Source: Deroplatys truncata
Lineage: Eukaryota; Arthropoda; Insecta; Mantodea; Mantidae
Reading direction: 5' to 3'
Length of the DNA stretch: 64,000 nucleotides
NCBI GenBank assembly: GCA_030765065.1
Contig: CM060976.1
Span: 60,310,539 to 60,374,538, forward strand
A program made the translations under genes and the position numbers. Positions 11,006 through 22,505 of this stretch are shown in pieces; positions within the stretch are counted from its first letter, which is position 1; each line of letters begins with the position of its first letter. The notes under the pieces were generated by a model, which was not told the origin of the DNA, did no database searches, and was given only the letters and a program-made list of their open reading frames with translations.

Positions 11006-13079
11006 GTAAAAGCACGGGTGAGATTTTCGAAATGTTCTCGAAGAATGCTCCGTGTTACGCATTGTATGAATATGGATGTAAAAATGCAGCTGTCGTGAAG
11101 TGTTTGTACTGTTCCAGAATGCTGTTCCAAACCCAGATTATCACCGACAAGGTGAGTGATAAAGATGGTCCTAACAGACATGCGTAAAGCCAGAAAGATG
11201 TACCGTGTTAGCATGATAGTATACTCGCTTCCATTTATGCTGTCACCACAGCTTCGAGAGGCATTTTGTCAACTTTCTCAGCGGGCGCGTACATAGCAGG
11301 GAGCGGTGTGTCTGGAGCGTTCTGCCTTCACTATTCGACCAAGCAGTGGTGTGTGTTAACAGTGGCTCGCGGGATGTATGCAAATATTTCGGAGGTGCAT
11401 CGGACAAGAACTGTTTGTATGTGGGAAGCCACTTTGCCATTTGAAGATATTGTTAGGGCAATTCCATGCAGCATTCGCATGGACAGGTTATTGAAATAAT
11501 GTGCGGTAAATGTCTCCTCTTTAAGAGTAAAAGGTATAATGTATTTCAGTTTTGCATTATGTTGCAAATAAAAATATTTTTGGAGATATTGTGTAAAGCA
11601 GGATTTTATTTAATATTTAAACATGGTTACTATAAGTGATGAAGAATAAAGCTATTCCTCAAAGTTATATATTCATATGCAAATAATGTGAAGATATAAC
11701 TGTGCACGTAAAATAGAAACCCACTGCATACGCCAAAAGGTAAACAGATACGCACACCTCCCCCTTACTATATGTAGCATACTCCACCTGTGAAGGGCAG
11801 TAGAATGCCGCCTGAAGCTGCGCTGACGCATAAATAGAAGTCAGATAATATCTGTGGCTATAGGGTATATTATAACCTAAAGCCACAGTTGAGGTGCGTG
11901 TGAGGACGAATTAAACTTCTCAAATCATGATATCTCATGACAGGTGAAAATGCTAGTGGAACGACTTTTACTGTTTTTATTAACCAAACATTGACCTATA
12001 TACCACCTTAGAAAGACATCAGTTTTGTTCAGTTAGGACATTTGCATCCATACATACAAATACATTTTATAAATGCGATATTTGGCTAACCCTTTAAGTT
12101 AACCCGGTTATTTATTAAAATTCTAAAATTACAGACAACTTTTTGTAAAACTTTTATGATTCGTGTAGATTTAGCTTTAAACAGTAACCAAAATCTCGGC
12201 TTCAGTGTTAGCTTTTAAGCTGTCTCTTGCTCATTGCTTTAAAATTAATTAATTAAATAGATTTCTATCGTTAAGCAACAATTCACAGCGTGGCAGCTAT
12301 TTGTTTTATTAAACAGAAAGAGAAACCATTGCCACAGGCATTGGTGCAGGCAATAAATTCAATCTTCACATGAGCGTCACCGCCCCTCCATAGAATTAAA
12401 TGAATACCTTTACGTTGAAACTGGTGATATATTTATGGCGCGTTTAATAAAAGGCCCTTTAAAGGTCAGACATTAAAAGTTTCATTGATGGCGTAATGAG
12501 TTATTGCGGAATAACCTGTTTATTGACCATGCTGACACGTTTTAAACAGCAGCCCGACCGGACATCTTACAACACGACATGCAAAAGAGAGAGAGAGAGA
12601 ATTGTTTGGACAGAAACACGCTGCTTTCATTGTAGTGAAATTGTGAGTGACGTTAGAGGCAATAAACATTTCATGGTTTTTATGACGTTTATCTGTGTGG
12701 GCGTACGGCAAGGGAGATTAAAAATGTTAAGCCGAGCCGTTCTACTATTTAGCTGCTACGAGCGGGTCATTAGATTCTACGGAGTATGGAAAATGAGTAG
12801 GAAGAAATAATAAAGGAGAAAACAAGGGATTTTTGTGTTTATCTCAGCAATCTTCGTATTTTGAACAGAGTATTTATAATTCCGTATTTTGAGATATTTT
12901 TGATGCGATGCTACCCTGAAGGTATAGGTGATGATACAGTTTCTTTGACTGACTCCGGATGTCAAATTTTTCAAGTATCATTAATGCATGGTTTTAGTGG
13001 CTAGGTTCGGGTTCTTTATGTAATCTCTCACATTATTTTCTCAGAACATATTCATTAAAACTCCATCTCATGTTTCATA
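11006..13079. other. Anonymous sequence, no gene recognised
   Basis: Two kilobases with no recognised element. The overlapping sense and antisense frames at 11243-11567, and the 104-codon frame at 12496-12810 (which runs through a short GA repeat near 12587), show no family motif. I do not call them genes. Confidence 0.45.
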
Positions 13080-13212
13080 TTCAGATTATTTTCTCTACCC
13101 ACTATCATTTATTTTTCTATAACTTATACATACAGACTATTCTCATAAGGTGTTGTTTTTCAGCTTCTTAACCTTTGAAGAAATAGTTTCATTGCTCATT
13201 TCGTTGTAGGTA

Positions 13213-13849
13213 AGAGGCGTGTTTTGAAGTACGATATTTTTTTTATAAAATAACAGAACATTATTTTCCAAATACTTTATTATCATTCCTTACCTTACAC
13301 TACTTCCTCACGCAGCCACCGCCGTTATTTAGGTACTTGTAACGAGAAACCAGTTTTCGTATGCCTTCGTCAAAGAATGATTCCGCCTGAGATAAAAGCC
13401 AAGTCTGCGCTTCTTATTTCATATTATCGTCGTTGAAATGTTTTCCACCAAGAAATTTCTATATGAAAATCGCTTGGTGCCAAATGCGGACTGTGGAGAG
13501 GGTGATAGAATTGTTCCGAACCAAATGATGCGATCATATCTTGGATTTGTTTGGCCTGTGAGTGACTGGGCAATATCACTCATTATCGTTTCCCCATAAA
13601 CCTCACACAATTGTCGGTGAATGTTTGCTGGCGTAACATTTCTCGCATTCAAAAAAGAATCACCGATTTCACAGTCGGCGGGTCGTTCGATTGTTTGAGC
13701 ATTTTGAAATGCTCTAATAACAGGAAAACGCAAAGTGACGATCGCTCACAGCTGCGTCTGACTTCCGAATGCATGGAAGAAGTGAGCGTGCAAGCTCAAA
13801 ATCATGATTAAAAATATTAAAATGGTACTTACTTTTAAAATACTCCTCA
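13213..13849 (-). mobile_element. Non-autonomous mariner, internally deleted
   Basis: The left end AGAGGCGTGTTTTGAAGTA pairs with the reverse complement of the right end, TGAGGAGTATTTTAAAAGTA. A TA precedes the left end; the right-hand TA has decayed. The inside encodes, on the minus strand, the N-terminal helix-turn-helix part of a mariner transposase (ANIHRQLCEVYGE) fused to the C-terminal part with the APSDFH segment after the second catalytic Asp. The middle of the transposase is missing. The same fusion occurs at 44248-44908. Confidence 0.8.
13419..13811 (-). pseudogene. Deleted mariner transposase
   Basis: In the main minus-strand frame (ATG at 13733) the protein starts with MRFPVIRAFQNAQ and passes through ARNVTPANIHRQLCEVYGE and MSD. 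It then jumps straight to a segment corresponding to the C-terminal SPDLAPSDFH region, reached only after a frameshift (LAPSDFHI is in another frame). Mariner transposases are about 345 residues; only roughly a third is represented, and the first catalytic Asp with its surroundings is gone. A few codons upstream of the ATG (to about 13811) also match the second copy. It cannot be active. Confidence 0.7.
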
Positions 13850-14344
13850 TTCAAAAGGGATACAGGAGACTGAAGTGAGAGTCAAATTTTTTAAGGCTGG
13901 TCGCTATATGCTGGCCTTGAAATTCCCTATCTGTGACTTTGAGAAGCAATTGAATGATCAAGTGTTGAAAACTTGCTACCATTTTTTATATCTCGGATAT
14001 GCGGATATCTCAGAAATGGGCGATGCCACAAAAAGGTTATTTAAAACGGATACAGTGTTTTAAAAAGTTCTACATTTTTGCGTGGTACGGTTTGTCTTAT
14101 CTCTTTAAGGTTTACCAGTTATACCAAAATATACCAAATCTCTTCCAAATGAGGAATGAGGCTATTCCCAGAAAATTCGAGGTATAAATTGCATTTATCA
14201 TACACATTTTAAATATATGGTGTTTTAGTCAAAATCATTAGAGCCAGACTCTAAAAATAAAATGGATTTACGCATAAATAAATCTGCATTACTCTTTTCG
14301 TAATCGAAATAGGACGAGTTTATAATGATAAATAGATTCACATA

Positions 14345-14431
14345 GGATTTTAAAGTATCGGCGGGCCATTCAAAATGCTTTGATGAGCCATTACTTGGCT
14401 CGCGGGCCTGATTTGACCTCTCCTACAATAT
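14345..14431 (+). mobile_element. hAT-type end with bottom-heavy GGCCCGC motifs
   Basis: The stretch GGCGGGCCATTCAAAATGC ... GGCTCGCGGGCCTGATTTGAC ending CTCTCCTAC resembles the subterminal GCGGGCC repeats and ...CACCCCTG terminus of Charlie-like hAT elements. Decayed, one end only; no transposase nearby. Confidence 0.4.
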
Positions 14432-15190
14432 ATAATTCAAACCTATGTTTCTTCATGACGCTGAACGTTTGGATTGATGCCTACGCAGGTCTAGCTAATT
14501 ACTACACCAACTCGGTGTTGTTACCTCGAAAATTTCCCTCTATGTTGTACTAATTTAGCACATGTTTAAGCATCCATTGAACGTTTTAACGTTATTACTT
14601 GAATAACAGGTTACAATTGTAGTTAACAACAAAGCCTAAATATCAGCATTCAGCGTTATGGATGTACAAAAACGAGCATGAATAACGCACATGTCAAATC
14701 CCATTTAGTTGCGTTTCTTATCGATTTCCGGGGACTTTCTCTTTTAACAGCGCTTTCTATGAGGAATATCTCTTTCTTCCTACTTGAATTGCTGAATATA
14801 TGCGGCCAACGAACTTCAAAGATATTGTGTGGGCATGTGCGCTCAAAGCTACCTGTTGTGGTGTCGATTTTATTGGATGCCTTGGAGAAGACTGTTGAAT
14901 TTTTTTCCAGCCACAGCCTATGTTCCACGTAGTTGGACCGCGAGGGATTTATTAGTGCGATTTTCTCTGTTCCAGGCATTGTTTTAAATTTATCTTTGCT
15001 CAGTGTAGGTAAATAAGTTGCTTCTCTTTCGATAAATAACGATACTTCTTGATAAGTTTATAATTAAATAAATATACTGACTGTAAAGTGGCTTTAATTA
15101 GGGTATGTCATCTAAAAATGAATTTGTGATCTCCTTGTGGTTTACCGGGAAAAATACGAGTCCGTTGGGAAATTTAACCTCACGCTGGCA
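14432..15190. other. Anonymous sequence with one 107-codon minus frame
   Basis: The minus frame at 14979-14656 starts MPGTEKIALINPSRSNYVEH and is long for this base composition. It matches no family I know, is partly mirrored by an open frame on the other strand, and shows no splice or promoter context. I leave it as unassigned; chance or an old element fragment is equally likely. Confidence 0.3.
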
Positions 15191-15352
15191 TGTTGCCATG
15201 GTAGCTCAGTTGGTTAGAGCAACCGGATGGAGACGAAAGGTCCGTTGTTCTAATCCCAGCTATGGCAATTAATTTTTCAGTCCGATTCTATCTTTCCAAC
15301 CTTGTCCTACACATGACTGTGTGAAATAACAATTAATTACCGAATATATCTC
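15191..15352 (+). mobile_element. Short tRNA-headed SINE, family S2, copy 2
   Basis: Begins TGTTGCCATGG, with a clean A box (TAGCTCAGTTGGTTAGAGCA) and a B-box-like TTGTTCTAATCCC. The first 7 bases of the head (GCCATGG) can pair with CTATGGC after the B box, as in a tRNA acceptor stem. The T-arm pairing is poor, so it is not a working tRNA gene. The body TTTTTCAGTCCGATTCTATC ... CAATTAATTACCGAATA matches the copy at 1341-1500 on the other strand. Confidence 0.7.
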
Positions 15353-16461
15353 ATCTTAAAATAAAGTAAAGTGAACTGTAACCAAGTGCTAAGACAATAT
15401 CTTGAGATTTAAAAAGAGATAATAAAAATCTCCCAGGTTCTGGGCTACCTTTCAGGATTAGTCCAACTCATCCTTTTGCTGCCTAATACAACAAAATCAC
15501 AAACCTATTTGTTTTTCCATTAATTTCAGTACTGCTTTCACTATTCATTGCGGTCGACTGCAAAGTTTGCACTTTGACCTGCGCTGCAAACCTCAACCAC
15601 TTTTGTTGTGAATGCTTGGGGGAAGCATTGCTTACAGGTGTCGTGTACCTCTACAGACGGCTCATACGTAAATGCATTTGTGCACTCAACTGTATAACAT
15701 CCACTTGGTTCTATGCAAGTTTCTAATTCGTGGTAGCCTGCTGTTTCTCTAAATTACAAAGCTCAGTGACTTTATTATTAATAGATGTAATGTTTTCCTT
15801 GTTACACAGCAACATTGTGCACTGTATGCTACAGCTTCATAAAATGGAAAGGGTAGCTGACCCAACTCTCAGTAAAATGTAGTGTTAATTAAATCCGGAG
15901 TATTTTATATTCTTTAAGCGACTTTTCCAGTGAGTGTAGAGCCTTCATCTGTAGTAATGCCACGAGTGGTTTCCAAATCATCGATAAATTCTCGAGTCAC
16001 GAAGTGATTGGTGGTATTTGCTAAGACTATTTTACAAATAAAATGAAGTGATTTACCCAAAAATCGTTATTACTATTATAAAATCATAAAATATTTATAT
16101 TTATTTGCAATATAAGTGGCGTTGTTTTCGAAAACAAGTTAGAATCGTGTGGTCACGTTTTGTTTGTTTGTTTGTTTGATCAGTGCAACTTGATCATATA
16201 GACATTATTTTCTGCCATCTGTCGTGCGGAACTTGCAGTAGGAATTCGTTATTCTTTTATCTATGACTGTAAGAATGCTCCTAGTAGAGAAAATATGAAA
16301 CAAATAAAACCTATATTAACAATATTATAGTTTTGCCTTTCTTTAGAGAAAAACGATGATAACTAACTTGCTTCAATCTATTGGTTTACTATGAACGTTA
16401 TTTAAAAATACAATTACCTTTTTAATTTTATAGTGTATTCCTTGTACTCTTCTCCGTTTGA
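15353..16461. other. Anonymous sequence with a TTTG microsatellite
   Basis: No gene recognised. A short (TTTG)n run lies at about 16162-16179. Confidence 0.45.
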
Positions 16462-16791
16462 TTTACTCATAATGATGCTTTAAAACAATGTGAAAAAACA
16501 GCTAAAACGTTACAAGAAATGTATTTTAATGAATATCATATAAAGTTCAATCCATTTGAAGACCAGTAGTTTCAAGAGGCGGGAGATGCAAGGAACGCGA
16601 TAAGAAAACTGCTCCAAAACTTACCGGAAAAAAGAAAGCCTAGTGCAATGATTTTAAAATCCGAACAATATGGAATAATGATCAATTCATCTGATGTCAA
16701 TACCCCTGAAGGATTAAAAATGAAGTTCTTTCTTATCGCTGCGCTTGAATTGGCATGCCTAATTAACAATCTCGTCTATATCTTCATTTGA
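16462..16791 (+). pseudogene. Unrecognised coding-like fragment with one stop
   Basis: A frame of 110 codons, open except for a single TAG at 16567-16569. It reads FTHNDALKQCEKTAKTLQEM and, after the stop, FQEAGDARNAIRKLLQNLPE, then KPSAMILKSEQYGIMINSSD, VNTPEGLKMKF and a hydrophobic end before TGA at 16789-16791. The mix of charged residues, low Cys/Phe content in the first 80 codons and balanced codon use look more like real protein than the Phe/Leu/Tyr-rich random frames around it. I do not recognise the family. It could be an exon, a processed-pseudogene piece or part of a transposon. No start codon or splice sites could be fixed. Confidence 0.35.
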
Positions 16792-18233
16792 AGCGTTACC
16801 AAATTTCGTTTCTGCCATTATGTTTAACCGTAGCGGCATTGATTGTTGGTAGCTGAGTCAAAATGATACTCCAACCTCTTCAGAATATTAAAAAAAGAAG
16901 AAGCCCAAAGGAGGAGGCCATAAAGATATTTCGATAAACACTGAGTAGAATCATGGCTATGATTGGTTAAAAAACAACATTCCCCATAAACGTAATTGCT
17001 CATTATCTCCCATTTGCGTCACGAGTGAAATAGTCAACCTAAACACATAAGTATAAATTCAAAACTAACATAATATTGCAGCTGGTATATTTGGGAAGGG
17101 AAGGAGTTGTTTTCTGCATCAGCATGTGATAGATACAGCACTAACTTGAAATTTTGCAATGGACATAACCAAATGGTGTACTCATTGATTTGTGGTGTTT
17201 CCACATAAGAGAACAGTGAGCAAAAATATGCTATGTAATTCTGTCTTGCCGTGGGACACAAGGTAAAAACACCAAACTCGCAACCTCTATCCATATACGT
17301 TATCATCAGGCATTCATATTTCTTAACATTAAAGCCAGGAAGGAAGGAAATAAAGTAACTGTTGCTAGACCATAGGTAGGAATATTGCAGGTAACCCATC
17401 CCTCGTACATACCTTTGGCGTTTGCAGGTACCACTCAAACCGAGTTTTATCTTCCTATCAGTGACCCTTGGTCGCTGTCTTTCTGGTGATTATGGTTTCA
17501 GTGTTGATAACTTGAAGCCAACTGCTTAAGAATTCCAATGCCTTGTTATTCATCTAATAGTATGGTTATTTTATGAAAAATGTCATGTATACTGCCTCTA
17601 AAAAGTATCCTGGGATCGTAAGAGGCCCAGCTGTTCCAAGTACCTTGTTCACCCTTTCGACAGAAGTGTGGAAGAGGGGGCAAGGGAGTGCAAGAGAGAT
17701 CAAATGCAAAAATAAGCACAGTTTTATTATTGTCCGCTTTGGTATAAAGGGGAGCGTTATGGCTTGACATTGCAGATGACGCCTGTTCAAGCCCGAGGAT
17801 AGAATTTCTATTCTTTTTTCGTCTAAATATGCTACCTCCATGTCTTTTAGAAATATATATTTTTTCTATTTACATGCTTCTGTTATACAGTTTGACATAT
17901 AATGTCTTATTCTTATTGTTATATTTCCAATGTCATCATAGTTGTGAATTAAACAAAAATTAACTCTGTATTTACAATTATTTATAGCGTTTAATGTTCC
18001 TTTTCACTACACTAACTTACGGAGATAGTAAACTGTCAAATACAAAGATTAATGTCTTTGATATCACTTTAATAGTACTAGTAGCACAAAAATAAAATTG
18101 TATACATGTATGTAAATTAAACATATATTCCTCAACACAAGTCCATCAAACGTGAAATGCAATAGCAATGTATTTAAAATAATGAATAATAATGATAATA
18201 ATGCAAAAATGTTTGGGCGATTTCGTTTTTTAT
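16792..18233. other. Anonymous sequence, including a 134-codon minus frame
   Basis: The minus frame at 17438-17034 (MSGTCKRQRYVRGMGYLQYS at its start) is open for 134 codons and rich in Tyr, Phe, Leu and Ser. It has no recognised motif, and its composition suits a chance frame in AT-rich DNA. Two further overlapping frames at 17546-17841 are mirror images of each other. Nothing else recognised. Confidence 0.35.
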
Positions 18234-19060
18234 TTAAATAGGAAGACCACAGCCTTGATTTTCAATGACCTCATTTAGTCTCCGAGGCACTGAGGAAACC
18301 AAAGTGCTGCAGAATTGAGGTGGTCGACTCATACTCTTCCAGACTCCCAAGACATGTTCTCTCAGAGCCCCTTTGGTGATTGATTTCTTGGCGTTGTTTC
18401 CAGTCCCGAACCATTAATGCCCAGACTTTCTCATATAGATTAAGCTCCGGAGACTTGCAGGCCACTCCAAAACCGAAATGTCTGGGTGCTGCTGAAGCCA
18501 AGTCTCTGTGGTCCGGGATATTTGCACATGTTGTTGTCGTGCATGAAATATATCATAGACATTTCTTCTTCCGTGTAGGGGGGCATGCATTCTTCCAGGA
18601 CAGCAACATATTTCTGGGAGTCCATGTTAGAGAAGACTTCAACATACTCCCTTACTCCACAGGCGCTCATCCAGCCCCATACAGCTAAGCTGATCCGGCC
18701 ACTTCGTGTAGTGGCAACAACATATTTAGGGTTGAAGAGTGTGTTGTCGGGTCGCCACAAAGACAATCTCCCATCCTCGCCTGGCGAAAACACTTTCTCG
18801 TCATCTCCCAGAAGTCTTGACTTACTGGTAGATGCTGAGGCAGAAGACCACGCGAGCTTCCCTGTGTTCTTATTTAAGGGCACCCTTTCCCGCCAGCTTG
18901 CAATGTAGGGTGCCAGGTGTTTGGAGCCGTCAACGGAACTGTCTCAGCTCCACTGGGAAATTTAGATTAGTTATTCTTGTCGCTGGAAGGAAGGGATTCG
19001 CATTGCGGTTCTCTATAATAGCTCTGTCGTCCTCTGCCCTGGTCATCTTTGTCCTTCCAT
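18234..19060 (-). pseudogene. Tc1-like transposase pseudogene
   Basis: The minus-strand translation ends ...IENQGCGLPI at 18234. Going upstream it shows NLYEKVWALMVRDWKQRQEI (the region after the final catalytic residue, where SPDLNPIE is usual; here SPELNLYE), VWGWMSACGV (usually VWGCFS) and FNPKYVV. The DESRF region is degraded to GDDEKVFSPGEDGR. The upstream part carries ARIP-like AEDDRAIIENRNANPFLPA in another frame with a TGA. At least two frameshifts plus altered catalytic positions mean it is inactive. Inverted termini were not identified; the solo LTR at 19308 lies just upstream. Confidence 0.8.
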
Positions 19061-19307
19061 GCTCTTGCTTAATCTTGAAGCCCTCTTCATCCAACTAAAA
19101 TGTTTTCACCCATAACCGCGCATACCCAACTGCTTGGCATTTTAGGCCACTGTAAGGCCACATTCCTATAATGCAGTCTCTGGTTACCTCACTTGTGTAA
19201 GGACTTTTGAAAGTTGTGGGCTTCCAATATTGTCCGTGTATATCCCTTAACATGCCTTGTTCCTCATTTGGTAATTGCTAGCTCATAAATCAATACAGTG
19301 TCATAAG

Positions 19308-20124
19308 TGTCGCAGTAATCTGTTCGTGTTATCGTATTTACTGGGCGCCTGTTATTGTTTCATTATTTTGAATTTTGGGTTCTTTGTCCTCCGGCTAGCT
19401 AATATTACTCAGTTAAGCAAGTATCTCTGAGCAGGGCGTGTAAACAGAAAGGAGTTGTTACTAAAAAATAACACTGATAAAAGAATTTGTTTTCACATTT
19501 TTATTGCCGTCACACTTAATTAATAGTTCACATCTGTAATCTTTATATACGCCTGACTGAAACTGTTATATTTCCGAATGTAATTACTCTCGTATTAGTT
19601 GCCGCGTACTTCACATTTTGTAACTAACTTTACGACGCGAGAGATTGATCCAAACTGTATGACATTCACCTCACGAGAGATTCCTCAAGACTGCGCGACG
19701 TGTATCTCGTGAATTATTCTGTAGAACTGCGTGATATGTACCTCGCGAGAGATTGCTGAGAACTGCGTGATGTGTACCTCGTGAATGATTCTGTAGAACT
19801 GCGCGATACTTGCTTTTGGCTCAAGAATTTATACTTCCTCACTCCGAAATGCCTAAACATTATAATAGAGCTGCTATTGGTTAGTAAATCGCGCCAAAAT
19901 TAGCGTCCCTGACATCATTTGTTTGTCTCTTCTTAGTGATAAACAACTCACCCCCTCGCTTCATTGTTACCCACTCTATTGTCAGTTTCAGTGAGGCCGT
20001 GTAAACTTATTTCCTAACAATGCTTATGGCTAACAAACATCTAAAATCATTGTCATACAATAATGTTAGTTTACACTAAAATCACTCTGGCATTCACAGT
20101 GTTGTGATATAAAATACTGCCTCA
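19308..20124 (-). mobile_element. Solo LTR, family L2
   Basis: On the minus strand it starts TGAGGCAGTATTTTATATCA and ends ATTACTGCGACA (TG...CA). It aligns end to end with 58146-58956 and more loosely with 32699-33670. Flanks are CTTT before the TG and CTTA after the CA, a near-perfect 4-bp duplication. Inside are a GCGCGATTT/E2F-like site (19890-19897 on the plus strand reads CGCGCCAA), a TATA-like region, a downstream set of repeats built on CTCGCGAGAGATT/GAACTGCG, and an AATAAAA polyadenylation signal. No internal retroelement sequence is attached, so recombination between two LTRs is the likely origin. Confidence 0.75.
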
Positions 20125-20634
20125 AAAGTGATGACAATGTCACATGATAACAAGGTCCTCTGATTTCACCCAATCAGTTTAAAACAAACCATAAGGCATT
20201 TAGAATAGTGTGGTTACATCTTTGGAGTAAGTGTGAAATTACGAGGATTCCGGATTCAGCTCTCGCTGGAGAACTTTTATGGCCTTTAATTATACTTCTC
20301 ATATTCTCCCAAGAGTATGGAAGAATTAAATGCAAGCATAAATACTTTCTGGTTGAACGAAGGAGTAAAGTATGCTGTTTCCTTAATTTGGCTGAGAACA
20401 AATACTATAGGGCATAATTTGATGATATTGCTTCTAAGCTGTTACTGCACAAGAAGTAGGGCAATATTTGGGAATATCCCAAATATTCGATTCATGGATT
20501 CCCGGCCTTCTTGTAGATGGATTTAGTTCTGGAAAGGAGACATTCGGATGTTTCTAGCGCTCCCTATGACTTTCAAACCCTGGATAACCTAAAAGCAAGT
20601 CTCCCAAGTATCAAATGTATTAATGTGAAAGTCA
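20125..20634. other. Anonymous sequence
   Basis: Nothing recognised; overlapping frames at 20174-20708 show no family motif. Confidence 0.4.
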
Positions 20635-20755
20635 AAAGCTCGACTCCACATTGGCTCTTTGGTAGAGTGCCGGCTTCTAAATCTGAAGTATGGAGGTTCA
20701 AATTCTGACAGATGTTCCGTTTTCTTTCTTTCTTTATTTATTTATTTGCTTATTT
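20635..20755 (+). mobile_element. tRNA-like SINE head with TTTC/TTTA tail
   Basis: GGCTCTTTGGTAGAGTGCC (A-box-like) and GGAGGTTCAAATTCTG (B box) are spaced as in a tRNA. They are followed directly by a TTTC/TTTA-rich tail (TTTCTTTCTTTCTTTATTTA). The head folds poorly as a tRNA. It is a minimal tRNA-derived retroposon or a retroposed tRNA. Confidence 0.5.
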
Positions 20756-21679
20756 CCGGATTCTAGCTAAATGAGGAACTTTGTTTCAGATCTTCACTGT
20801 TTTAAAATATTCGAAAAGTATACGACTGAATTGTTTAGTTAACTGAAGTTCTCTCATTTTACAGGTATAAACGAAATATCCGTTTTTAATTGAAAAACTT
20901 ATTATAACAAAATGCAAAAAAAAAAAAAAAAATGAAAGAAAGAATGGAAAAAAAAGGATTGCTTTTACGTCTGTCGTATACTTCGTATTATTTCCAAAGC
21001 TACAAGTTTACAAAGTAAAAAAGTGATGTTGTCAACCTGTTAGGGAGCTATTAAACGCTGGAGTAGTGTGCTCTTAAACCACTTCCATTACTACTGCCAT
21101 TAGTATAATAAGTTTTGATAACATTTGTTGGTCAAGAACGAAAAGTCAATATGACCATTATGTAATGTAATTTTATACATATTTAAACACAATTTAATTG
21201 TAACAATTGCTTAAGAAAGCATGATAGCAGCAATTATTATCCTTAATTAAATTAGCAAATGTATCGTCTGACATACTTCAATTGCATGCAGCTCTGTGCT
21301 AAAAGCACACAGTTCCTTCTTCCTTGGCTCCTTTAAAATTATAAAAAACAGGTAATTTATTATTTATAGAAAAAACATAGTTCAAGAACACTATCCTATA
21401 GAATAATGGCGTTAAAATAGCAATGTAGAACGCAAAAATCAAAAAGCCGTCGGTCACCTGCTGCTTTCGTAGATAAGCGCCCTGATCCTGCACAAGCCTG
21501 TGCCTCTGCCCTACAATGACTAGGGATGAACCAACAACGCGTACGCAACACATTATTTCGAATTGTGGCCCAAAATTCTTTTATGAGGAATTTTACAACT
21601 TGCTTCCTGGTGCTCTCTTAACATACTTCAGCAAATAAACGGATATATTGAATGTGCCTAGTCATCCTAGTACCGCATT
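20756..21679. other. Anonymous AT-rich sequence
   Basis: Nothing recognised apart from an A-run at about 20916-20931. Confidence 0.45.
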
Positions 21680-21935
21680 TCCATTTCCTCCGTGATAGCC
21701 TCTAGTTCCCGAGGTCGTGGGTTCTAACCCGGCGGAAACCGATAGGTTTTTCGAGCGTCAAAATCCTTGGCATGTATTTCTTCAGAAAGGAACTAAAAAC
21801 CTGTTGGCCATCTGGAATGTTCATTCGCACGTAAAAGAATATCAAACGTCATACCTTAAAAGAGCAAAATATCGTTCATTTCACACCCGCAACGTCCTGC
21901 TACTCCCTCGCGGTGCTATCTGTGGGTGGTGAGCT
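21680..21935 (+). mobile_element. tRNA-headed SINE with GGCACGTTAAAGAA-type body
   Basis: A B box (GTCGTGGGTTCTAACCCGGC) is followed by GAAACCGATAGGTTTTTCGA and then CTGTTGGCCATCTGGAATGT. Next come TTCGCACGTAAAAGAAT and a late CTCCCTCGCGGTGCTATC. A CACGTTAAAGAA block downstream of a tRNA head is widespread in arthropod SINEs. The 71-codon frame across it is not a gene. Confidence 0.6.
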
Positions 21936-22384
21936 AATAATCTTATTCACGCAGTCTAGTCGCGGAATGAGTGATACTTGAAATTCAGCTGATTACAGAA
22001 AGCACCCTAGAAACCTGACCAAAATATCGGTGAACTAGGAACTTATGGTTTCCTTACTGCTCCTATTATCTAGAGTGGTCCAAATTTGTGCCTTTAGATT
22101 CATATCTCACCTTTAGGCTTTATGTTTACATTTTGTACATAGCTTAGGTATTTATTTTCCAGACACTAGTGATTAATTTCTTTGAAAGCAATACAAAACT
22201 CGTTTGCTTATTTAATATGTCTTTAACCATTGGAAATATTGCGACCGTGTCTGTATATCATATGATTATATGTGACTCGGTGTATTGGATAGACGAGCTT
22301 AGTTACATAGTTACCTTCCTGTGTCATCTATTTATTTGCTATTGATTTATCGGAAGATTTGTCTCTGGAATCGTGGAATTGTTA

Positions 22385-22505
22385 CTCTGTCCGTATTACT
22401 CGTGGTGTCGAAATATTCAATCTGGTATTTACCTGACGACTGAAACCAGAAGAAACCATAAGATTTGAACCATGACCTCCCAGATGCAAGCCATCTCATG
22501 GAGGG
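22385..22505 (-). mobile_element. tRNA-headed SINE, family S1, fragment
   Basis: On the minus strand: GGGAGGTCATGGTTCAAATC (B box), then TTATGGTTTCTTCTGGTTTC, AGTCGTCAGGTAAATACCAG and a CACCACGA end. Head, body and the GGTAAATACC block are in the same order as in the fragment at 8243-8392, which supports one dispersed family. Confidence 0.55.

Larger units (their letters stand above)
13080..14265 (+). repeat. Family R copy interrupted by a mariner
   Basis: The left part (13080-13212) ends TTTCGTTGTAGGTA. The right part resumes at about 13850 with CAAAAGGGATACAGGAGAC and runs to the block AAAATCATTAGAGCCA, after which the family's right end is missing. The other copy at 8985-9250 shows these two parts joined. 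Confidence 0.7.

Noticed and set aside
15195..15268. Functional tRNA gene
   Set aside because: The acceptor and D arms can form, but the T arm and anticodon stem do not pair well, and a second copy shares the downstream body, so it is a SINE head.
17034..17438. 134-codon minus frame as a gene
   Set aside because: No motif, aromatic-rich composition typical of chance frames in AT-rich DNA, and no splice, promoter or repeat context.
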